Shown here in pieces: positions 58,247 to 64,000 of a stretch of 64,000 nt of DNA (position 1 is its first letter; the number at the start of each line of letters is the position of its first letter). This stretch comes from Nocardiopsis flavescens. GTDB taxonomy: Bacteria; Actinomycetota; Actinomycetes; Streptosporangiales; Streptosporangiaceae. The DNA is taken from contig NZ_FQZK01000006.1 in assembly GCF_900141985.1 (NCBI RefSeq), positions 1-64,000 on the forward strand, read 5' to 3'. Under the pieces are notes generated by a model. It was not told the origin of the DNA and made no database searches. It worked only from the letters and a program-made list of their open reading frames with translations. The position numbers and the translations under genes were made by a program.

Positions 58247-58600
58247 CCCGACGCACGGGAACCGGAGCGGAGCCGTGGGCGCCGGCCCCGGCCTGCGGAC
58301 CGCCCGGCCGAACGCACGAACACCGGAGCGGACGCGCGGGGCACCGGCCCCGGTACACGGTCCACCCGGTCGGGCGCGCGGAACACCGGGCCCGGATGCG
58401 CAGGTCACCGACCCGGTCATGTGGGGGACACCGGCCCCGGTGCGCAGGGCACCGGAGCGGACGTGCAGGCACCGGGCAGTACGTGTGGGCCGCCGGTCCC
58501 GAACCGTGGAGCACCGGCCCCGGCACGCCGGCCGCCGGGGCGGGCGGGCAGGACACCGCGGCAGGCACGCGGGCACCCGGGGGCTCCCCGCCGCGCGGGC
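58247..58600. repeat. Degenerate GC-rich repeats in a 354-bp gap
   Basis: No gene is seen. The words ACCGGAGCGG and (A/G)CCGGCCCCGG recur: ACCGGAGCGG at 58261, 58322 and 58451, CCGGCCCCGG near 58282, 58343, 58431 and 58513. Two of the spacings are exactly 61 bp. The copies are too diverged for a clean unit. The region lies between the ends of two convergent genes and may help end transcription. Confidence 0.5.
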
Positions 58601-59332
58601 TCAGCGGAGGTCGCGGATGCGGCGCTCCACGCCGTCGAGCAGCCAGGACAGGCCCTCGTCGAAGACCTCCACCGGGCCGGGTCCCTCCCCGGTCAGCCGC
58701 TCGACCGCCGGGAACCTCCCGGGCTCCAGCCGACCGGACAGGTACTCCATCTGGGCGTCCGGGCGGGCGGCGCCGTCCGGGCCGGTCCGGCGGGCGGAGC
58801 GGTCGGCGTCCACCACCGGCACGGCGTGCCCGCGCACGTAGCCGTCCACGGCCTCGATGACGGCCAGGACGTCGCGCTCGGGCAGGCCGGTGTCCTCGAA
58901 GACCCGCAGCGCCGAGTCGGTCCAGGCCAGCACGCCGGGGCCGACGAAGCGCTCCGTCCCCATCAGCTCCACCAGCCACGGGTGGGAGCGGTAGCCGTCC
59001 AGGTCCTCGCGCGCCCAGCCGGCGACCTTGTCCCGCCAGGTGCCGGGGCGGGTGTGCGGGAGGGGCGCCCGGGAGACCATCGTGTCGACCATCAGGGCCA
59101 GCAGGGCGGACTTGTCGGGGATATAGGTGTAGAGGGTGGCGGCGCCCACGCCCAGGCGGGCGGCGACGCGGCGCATGGAGAGGGCGGCCAGGCCCTCCTC
59201 CTCCGCGATCCCGGTGGCGGCCTCCACCACGGCCTCGACGGTGAGCCGGTGGCGGGGGCCGCGGCGCGGGGCCTCGATCCCGTTCCACAGCAGGTCGAGG
59301 ACCGGTTTCGGGTCGTTCGCCGCGTCCTCCAT
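58601..59332 (-). CDS. TetR-family repressor (TetR_C_1-like)
   Basis: 243 residues. After a 30-residue lead, HRLTVEAVVEAATGIAEEEGLAALSMRRVAARLGVGAATLYTYIPDKSALL is the HTH, in the form found in the class with a tetracycline-repressor-like C-terminal domain (LSMRRVAARLGV, YTYIPDK). The C-terminal part has WREDL-like and HPWLVELMGTERFVGPGVLAWTDSALRVFEDTGL segments of that class. ATG at 59332 with GGGGAG 6 nt upstream. It is divergent from the CPBP/TIM-barrel gene; a palindrome at 59365-59385 between them is its likely operator. Confidence 0.88.
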   Translation of the reverse strand: MEDAANDPKPVLDLLWNGIEAPRRGPRHRLTVEAVVEAATGIAEEEGLAALSMRRVAARLGVGAATLYTYIPDKSALLALMVDTMVSRAPLPHTRPGTWRDKVAGWAREDLDGYRSHPWLVELMGTERFVGPGVLAWTDSALRVFEDTGLPERDVLAVIEAVDGYVRGHAVPVVDADRSARRTGPDGAARPDAQMEYLSGRLEPGRFPAVERLTGEGPGPVEVFDEGLSWLLDGVERRIRDLR

Positions 59333-59364
59333 TGGATTCTCCCCGCTCCTTGCCGTATCTTGAA

Positions 59365-59385
59365 ACTCCGAACGTTGTACGGAGT
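59365..59385. promoter_or_regulatory. Palindrome, probable TetR operator
   Basis: ACTCCG (59365-59370) and CGGAGT (59380-59385) are arms around AACGTTGTA, 21 bp in all. Minus-strand TATACT (59388-59383) and plus-strand TTGAAA (59360-59365) with AGTATA (59383-59388) suggest promoters that overlap it in both directions. It lies in the 69-bp gap between the TetR gene and the fusion gene. Confidence 0.6.
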
Positions 59386-59401
59386 ATAGCTTGGAGACAC
59401 C

Positions 59402-61141
59402 GTGACCGCACGGACCACACCCGCCCCCGCCCCGGGCCGCGCCCTCGCCGGGGCGGTGCTCGCGGCCGCGGGGTTCGCGCTCACGGCCGCCTTCGGGCCG
59501 CCGCTCGCGGTCCCGCCGGTCACGGCGCTGCTGCTGTGGGCCGTGCTGCGCGCCACCCGGACCCCGTTCTCCGCCCTGGGCCTGTCCACCGGCCCGCGGG
59601 CCGCGCTGCTCGGCGCGGGGGCCGGGCTGGCCGCCGTGCTGGCGGGCGCGGGCCTGGTCGCGGGGGCCGCCGCGGCCCTCGGGGCGCTCGACCCCGCCGT
59701 GCCGACCGCCGCGGCCTGGGGCGGGGCGGCGCTGACGCTGGTCGCCGTGGTGCTGCCCGAGGAGACGGTGTTCCGGGGGTACGCCCAGCACGCCCTGGGC
59801 ACCCGCTGGGCCGGGCTCACCCCCGTGGCGCTCCAGGCCGTGCTGTTCGCCCTGGCCTGCGCCCCCGTCCGGGGCGACCTGGACAACCTGGCCTCCGACC
59901 TGGCGTTCGGGTTCCTGCTGGGGTACCTGCGATTGCGCTCGCGGGGGCTGTGGGTCGTGCTGGGGATGCGCACCGGGGTCGTCCTGGCCTCGACCCTGGT
60001 CTCCGTGGAGCCGGGCGTGTGGGCGGCGGCGCTGGCCATCGTCCCGGGCCTGGCCGCCTTGGCCGCCGCCCACCTCATCGCCCCCTCCGGGCCCGCCTCC
60101 GACCGGGAGCCGCTGCCCCGCCGCCCGCTGGTCCAGCGCGGGGTGCTCTACGACGTCGGCAGCTCCTACATGCCGGGGCAGAACTCGCGCGAGGTCTGGC
60201 GGTCCGACGTGGTGGCCGAGGAGATGCGCGTCATCGCCGAGGACCTGCACTGCACGGCGGTCACCGTGTTCGGCCACGACCCGGACCGGCTGGAGGAGGC
60301 GGCCCGGCTCGCCCTGGACCGGGGCATGTTCGTGTGGGTGCAGCCGCGGCTGGTGGACGGCGACCAGGACGCGATCGCGCAGCGGCTGGAGCACGCGGCG
60401 GGTTTCTGCGAGCGGCTGCGCGCCGAGCACCCGGACCGGGTGGGGCTCAACGTCGGGTGCGAGCTGACGGCCTTCGCCCGGGGTGTGCTGCCCGGGCGCG
60501 GGTTCGAGCTGCGCACCGCGCTGCTGAGCTGGCTGTTCCCGCTCATGCCCCTGTTCGACCTGCGGCTGAACCGGCTGCTGGCGCGGCTGGTGGACACCGC
60601 CCGCGGGGCGGGGTTCGGCGGCCCGCTGACCTACGGGTCCGGCGCCTGGGAGAGCGTGGACTGGTCCCGGTTCGACATGGTCGGCGTGGACTACTACCTC
60701 GACGCCGGGACCCGGGACGACTACCGGGGCGGGCTGCGGGCGCTGCGGCGCTGGGGCAAGCCGGTGCTGGTCACCGAGTTCGGCTGCTGCGCCTACGAGG
60801 GCGCCCGCGAGGCCGGCGGCTCCGGCGCCGACATCCTGGACTGGAGCGACCCCGACGACCGCAGGGTGCGGCCGGGCCACCCCAGGAACGAGACGGTGCA
60901 GGCCGACGTACTCGGGGAGCTGCTGGACGTGTACGAGACGGAGGAGGTGCACGGGGCGTTCGTGTGCGTGTTCATCGAGGGCGACTGCCGCTACTCCGAG
61001 GACCCCGAGCGCGACCAGGACAAGGCGTCCTTCGGGATCGTGCGCGCGCCGAGCCTGGAGTCGGGGCTGTCCCCCGACGACGGGCACTGGGAGCCCAAGG
61101 AGGCCTTCCACCTCCTGGCCCGCCGCTTCGCGGCCCCCTGA
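59402..61141 (+). CDS. Fusion of a CPBP (CAAX-protease-like) membrane domain with a TIM-barrel glycosidase-like domain
   Basis: 579 residues in two parts. Residues 1-230 are a membrane domain of the CPBP/Abi family: EETVFR (Glu120, Glu121, Arg125) is motif 1, and FGFLLGYLRLRSRGLWVVLGMRTG is the motif-3 region. The His of motif 2 (FxxxH) and the motif-3 His are not present (FALACA, GMRTG), so protease activity may be lost. Residues 245-579 form a soluble TIM barrel like clan-A glycosidases: LNVGCE (Glu354) and VTEFG (Glu459) fit acid/base and nucleophile; DMVGVDYYLD and the late FIEGDCRYSEDPE resemble actinomycete proteins annotated 'abortive infection protein'. GTG start at 59402. It is divergent from a TetR gene, followed after 38 bp by a LeuE-like exporter. 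Confidence 0.78.
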   Translation: MTARTTPAPAPGRALAGAVLAAAGFALTAAFGPPLAVPPVTALLLWAVLRATRTPFSALGLSTGPRAALLGAGAGLAAVLAGAGLVAGAAAALGALDPAVPTAAAWGGAALTLVAVVLPEETVFRGYAQHALGTRWAGLTPVALQAVLFALACAPVRGDLDNLASDLAFGFLLGYLRLRSRGLWVVLGMRTGVVLASTLVSVEPGVWAAALAIVPGLAALAAAHLIAPSGPASDREPLPRRPLVQRGVLYDVGSSYMPGQNSREVWRSDVVAEEMRVIAEDLHCTAVTVFGHDPDRLEEAARLALDRGMFVWVQPRLVDGDQDAIAQRLEHAAGFCERLRAEHPDRVGLNVGCELTAFARGVLPGRGFELRTALLSWLFPLMPLFDLRLNRLLARLVDTARGAGFGGPLTYGSGAWESVDWSRFDMVGVDYYLDAGTRDDYRGGLRALRRWGKPVLVTEFGCCAYEGAREAGGSGADILDWSDPDDRRVRPGHPRNETVQADVLGELLDVYETEEVHGAFVCVFIEGDCRYSEDPERDQDKASFGIVRAPSLESGLSPDDGHWEPKEAFHLLARRFAAP

Positions 61142-61179
61142 CGGCCGGTCCGGTGGCGGGCGGATGGCAGACTGCACCC

Positions 61180-61845
61180 ATGCTCGGCATCACCGACCTG
61201 CCCACCTACCTGGCGGGACTCGTCCTCATCGTCCTCCTGCCCGGCCCGAACTCGCTGTACGTGCTGTCCGTGGCGGCGCGCGGCGGGACCCGGGCCGGGT
61301 ACACGGCCGCCGCCGGGGTGTTCACCGGCGACGCCGTCCTGATGCTGCTCGCGGCGGCCGGGGCGGCGACGCTGCTCCAGACCAACCCCGTGGTGTTCGC
61401 GGCCGTGAAGATCGCGGGCGCCGCCTACCTGGTGTGGATGGCGGTGGGGATGCTGCGCTCCGCCTACACCCTGTGGACGACCCGGCACGAGCGGGTCCGG
61501 GAGCAGCGGGCCGCGGACACCTCCGGGACGGCGGGGACCGCCGGCGAGCGGCCCTTCCGGCGGGCCCTGGTGGTGTCGCTCTTCAACCCCAAGGTGATCG
61601 TCTTCCTCATTTCCTTCTTCGTCCAGTTCGTGGACCCCGCCTACGCCTACCCGGCGGTGTCGTTCCTGGTGCTGGGCCTGCTGCTGCAACTGGTCAGCTT
61701 CCTGTACCTGTCCGCGCTGATCTTCAGCGGCACCCGGCTGGCCGCCGCCTTCGGGCGCCGGCGGCGGCTGTCGGCCGGGGCGACCTCGCTGGCGGGCGCC
61801 CTGTTCCTGGGCTTCGCCGTGAAGCTGTCCGTCAGCTCCCCCTGA
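61180..61845 (+). CDS. LysE/RhtB-family amino-acid exporter, LeuE-like
   Basis: 221 residues with about six membrane segments. MLGITDLPTYLAGLVLIVLLPGPNSLYVLSVAARGG is the LeuE-type N-terminus, with the family's PGPN motif. GVFTGDAVLMLLAAAGAATLL and GAAYLVWMAVGMLRSA follow, and VSLFNPKVIVFLISFFVQFVDP is the second conserved block. LeuE exports leucine and related amino acids; the substrate here is unproved. It follows the fusion gene by 38 bp and may share its TetR-controlled transcript. Its end lies 15 bp from the end of the convergent ligase gene, with no terminator seen. Confidence 0.88.
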   Translation: MLGITDLPTYLAGLVLIVLLPGPNSLYVLSVAARGGTRAGYTAAAGVFTGDAVLMLLAAAGAATLLQTNPVVFAAVKIAGAAYLVWMAVGMLRSAYTLWTTRHERVREQRAADTSGTAGTAGERPFRRALVVSLFNPKVIVFLISFFVQFVDPAYAYPAVSFLVLGLLLQLVSFLYLSALIFSGTRLAAAFGRRRRLSAGATSLAGALFLGFAVKLSVSSP

Positions 61846-61860
61846 CCCGCCCGGCGCGGC

Positions 61861-63381
61861 TCAGGAGTCGCGCAGCTCGCGCTTGAGGATCTTGCCCGAG
61901 GCGTTGCGCGGCAGGTCCGCGACCAGCCGCACCTCCTTGGGCACCTTGAAGGGGGCCGACCGCTCCCGGACGTGGGCGATGAGGGCCTCCTCCAGCCCCT
62001 CGGTGGCGGCACCGGCCGCGGGCACCACGAACGCCGTCACCGCCTCGATCCACCTGTCGTCGGGCACCCCCACCACGGCGGCCTCCGCGACCGCCGGGTG
62101 GGCGAAGAGCACGTCCTCCACCTCGCGCGAGGCCACCAGCACCCCGCCGGTGTTGATCACGTCCTTGATCCGGTCCACCACCTCGATGTAGCCCTCGGCG
62201 TCGGCGCGCACCAGGTCGCCGGAGTGGAACCACCCGCCGCGGAAGGCCTCCTCGGTCTCCTGCGGCTTGTCCCAGTACCCCTCGCACAGCTGCGGCGACC
62301 GGTAGACGACCTCGCCCGGCTCCCCGGGCGCGACGTCCCGCCCCGCGTCGTCGACGACCCGCAGCTCCACGAACAGGGCGGCCCGCCCCGCCGAGGAGGG
62401 CCGGGCGGCGTGCTCCTCGGGCCGCAGCACGGTGGCCAGCGGGCCGATCTCGCTCTGCCCGAAGCAGTTGTAGAAGCCCAGGTCGGGCAGGGCACCGCGG
62501 AGCCGGTCCAGGACCGGACCGGGCATGACGGACGCCCCGTAGTAGGCCTTGCGCAGGCTGGTGAGGTCCTGTCCGCCGAAGTCCGCGTGGTTGGCCATCG
62601 CCACCCACAGGGTGGGCGCGGCGAAGAACGCCCCGTGCCGGCCGGCCTCGATCCGGCGGAGCAGGTCGGCGGGGTCGGGCGCCTCCACGAGGGTGTTGAC
62701 GGCTCCCACCGCCAGCCACGGCATGAGGAAGACGTGCATCTGGGCCGAGTGGTAGAGCGGCATGGCGTGCAGCGGCGCGTCGTCGGCGCGCAGGTCCAGG
62801 CCGGCCACGCAGGACAGGTACTCGTGCACCAGGGCCCGGTGGGTCATCATCGCGCCCTTGGGGCGGGAGGTGGTGCCGGAGGTGTACAGCAGCTGCACGA
62901 GGTCGGTGTCGGCCACCTCCGCGTCCAGCTCCGGAACCGGCCCCTCGGAGGCGGCGGCGAGCAGGCTCGCGGGGGTGTCGCGCAGCTCCACGACCTGTTC
63001 GACCCCGGCCGCCTCGCGGACGGCGTCGACGGCGGAGCGCAGGGCGGGGTCGGCCAGGACCACGGTGCTGCCGGACTGGTCGAGCAGGTAGAGGAGTTCC
63101 TCGCCCCGCAGGGCGTGGTTGACGGGGACGTGGACCAGTCCGGCGCGGGCGCAGGCCAGGAAGCCGATGAGGTAGGCGTCGGAGTTGCGGCCGTAGGCGG
63201 CGATCCGGTCGCCGCGCGCGGCGCCCAGCGCGAGCAGCCGGGCGGCGGCGCGGGTGACGGCCGCGTCGAGGCCGGCGTAGGTCCACGTGCGGTCGGCGAA
63301 GACCAGTGCGGTGCGGCCGGGGGTGCGGGCAGCGCTGCGGCGCAGGACCCCGTCGACGGTGCTGGAGGTGAGAGGACCCAT
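61861..63381 (-). CDS. Acyl-CoA synthetase (AMP-forming, FadD-like)
   Basis: 506 residues. LLYTSGTTSRPKGAMMTHRAL is the P-loop, PLYHSAQMHVFLMPWLAVG and YYGASVMP line the acyl pocket, FGQSEIGPLATVL is the A5 motif, GWFHSGDLV and DRIKDVINTGG mark the hinge, and NASGKILKRELR carries the C-terminal catalytic Lys. It would activate a fatty or other carboxylic acid through an acyl-adenylate to the CoA thioester. The Gln in FGQSE (usually YGxTE) is common in medium/long-chain ligases of actinomycetes. ATG at 63381 with AGGAG; the open frame runs further upstream without homology. It is monocistronic. Confidence 0.9.
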   Translation of the reverse strand: MGPLTSSTVDGVLRRSAARTPGRTALVFADRTWTYAGLDAAVTRAAARLLALGAARGDRIAAYGRNSDAYLIGFLACARAGLVHVPVNHALRGEELLYLLDQSGSTVVLADPALRSAVDAVREAAGVEQVVELRDTPASLLAAASEGPVPELDAEVADTDLVQLLYTSGTTSRPKGAMMTHRALVHEYLSCVAGLDLRADDAPLHAMPLYHSAQMHVFLMPWLAVGAVNTLVEAPDPADLLRRIEAGRHGAFFAAPTLWVAMANHADFGGQDLTSLRKAYYGASVMPGPVLDRLRGALPDLGFYNCFGQSEIGPLATVLRPEEHAARPSSAGRAALFVELRVVDDAGRDVAPGEPGEVVYRSPQLCEGYWDKPQETEEAFRGGWFHSGDLVRADAEGYIEVVDRIKDVINTGGVLVASREVEDVLFAHPAVAEAAVVGVPDDRWIEAVTAFVVPAAGAATEGLEEALIAHVRERSAPFKVPKEVRLVADLPRNASGKILKRELRDS

Positions 63382-63615
63382 GGCGCCGCTCCTGTTCGGT
63401 CGGTGCACCCCGGCCCGGGGCGCGGACACCCCCATCCTGGTGTGACCGCGGCCACAGGGACAAGGGGCGCGGGCACCGGCGGGTGCGTGCGCGTTCGGCA
63501 CGCGGGGAAGGGGGCGCCCCGGCGGTCCGCTCCCGCACGGCGGGCATCACCCCGCCCGGGCGCGGTCGGAGGCCGTCCGACGCGTGTGCGCGGAACCGGT
63601 CGCCCGCGGCGCCGG

Positions 63616-64000
63616 TCAGCCCGTCCGGTGCTCCGACGGCGTCCGCGCCGGGGCCGCGCCGCCGGCGTCCCCCGTCCCGGCGGTTGCGCCGCCCGGACCG
63701 CCGTCGTGCGTGAGCGTCTCCAGCAGGGTCATCGCGTCGGCGGACCCCTGGTCGGTCGGGGTGTAGACCTCCAGGCGGTGGTCGGGGCTGTCGGCCTGCA
63801 ACCAGATCTGGAACTCCATGCCCAGCTCGCCCACCAGGGGGTGCCGGAAGCGCTTGGTGCCCCCGACACAGTCCGCCACGCACCCCGACGCCCAGAGGCG
63901 GGCGAACTCGGGGTCCTTCATGCTCAGCTCGCCCACGAGTTCGGCCAGGCGGGTGTCATCGAGGTACCTGCCGCTGATCCGCCGCAGGTGGGCCACGTGC
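63616..64000 (-). CDS. C-terminal part of an MmyB-like XRE regulator (5' end outside window)
   Basis: At least 126 residues, running off the right edge. LVGELSMKDPEFARLWAS, GTKRFRHPLVGELGMEFQIWLQ and HRLEVYTPTDQGSADAMTLLETL match the ligand-binding C-terminal domain of MmyB-like regulators, which have an XRE HTH in front and bind fatty-acid-like ligands. The HTH would lie beyond 64000. The last 30 or so residues are a loose Gly/Ala/Pro tail. The usual HDV in this domain is replaced by GCVADCVGG, an odd change with two Cys. It lies 234 bp upstream of the acyl-CoA synthetase gene on the same strand and may regulate it; that is inference. Confidence 0.85.
   Translation of the reverse strand, partial: HVAHLRRISGRYLDDTRLAELVGELSMKDPEFARLWASGCVADCVGGTKRFRHPLVGELGMEFQIWLQADSPDHRLEVYTPTDQGSADAMTLLETLTHDGGPGGATAGTGDAGGAAPARTPSEHRTG

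Noticed and set aside
58261..58530. Second CRISPR-like array because of two 61-bp spacings
   Set aside because: The repeated words are only about 10 bp, poorly spaced overall, and no 28-29-bp repeat exists.

Overview
The window is 64 kb of very GC-rich DNA with dense genes, GTG starts, ATGA/GTGA overlaps, DmdR/IdeR-type iron boxes and a CelR/CebR-like operator. This points to a filamentous actinomycete. A locus predicted to make a fuscachelin-like siderophore suggests Nocardiopsaceae (Nocardiopsis or a relative of Thermobifida); that assignment is inference.

Layout. 1-2119 is a worn, mixed-origin edge. It holds the C-terminal end of an unrecognised Cys/His-rich protein, a three-repeat type I-E-like CRISPR array with no cas genes in view, the 3' stub of a hexulose-phosphate-synthase-like gene, a GNAT gene and a broken IS630-like transposase. 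2120-3565 holds a CYTH-domain protein and a RimJ-like acetyltransferase. 3730-31927 is the siderophore locus. 32340-38277 holds a DUF3817 protein, a secreted amidase, a large SARP/NB-ARC/TPR regulator divergent from a short-chain dehydrogenase, and a polyamine-type acetyltransferase. 38444-49804 is general metabolism and transport: M14 carboxypeptidase, Bcr/CflA exporter, PPOX protein, a TetR/azoreductase pair, GH3 glucosidase, an MFS exporter and a hemerythrin. 49907-55377 is a GntR/creatininase/esterase/AbgT group with a paralogous esterase and a minisatellite. 55596-58246 is an uncharacterised two-gene operon (vWA protein plus HTH partner). 58601-64000 holds a TetR regulator, a CPBP/TIM-barrel fusion protein, a LeuE-like exporter, an acyl-CoA ligase and the end of an MmyB-like regulator.

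Siderophore logic. DhbA, DhbC, DhbE and DhbB make and activate 2,3-dihydroxybenzoate, which is loaded on a free-standing aryl carrier protein. An ornithine N5-monooxygenase makes hydroxyornithine. Three NRPS proteins hold five extender modules. Read from the visible A-domain motifs, they predict DHB - X (basic residue, then epimerised) - Gly - Gly - Ser - N5-hydroxyornithine, released by a C-terminal thioesterase. An MbtH helper, EntS-like exporter, siderophore-binding lipoprotein and siderophore-interacting reductase sit in a second operon. An iron box precedes each operon. The order DHB-X-Gly-Gly-Ser-hOrn matches what is known of fuscachelin, where X is D-Arg.

The least explained parts are the vWA/HTH operon, the CPBP-TIM-barrel fusion with its TetR palindrome, the orphan CRISPR remnant beside gene fragments, and the repeat DNA around 54.3 and 58.4 kb. 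All homology statements come from motifs read by eye; no database search was run.
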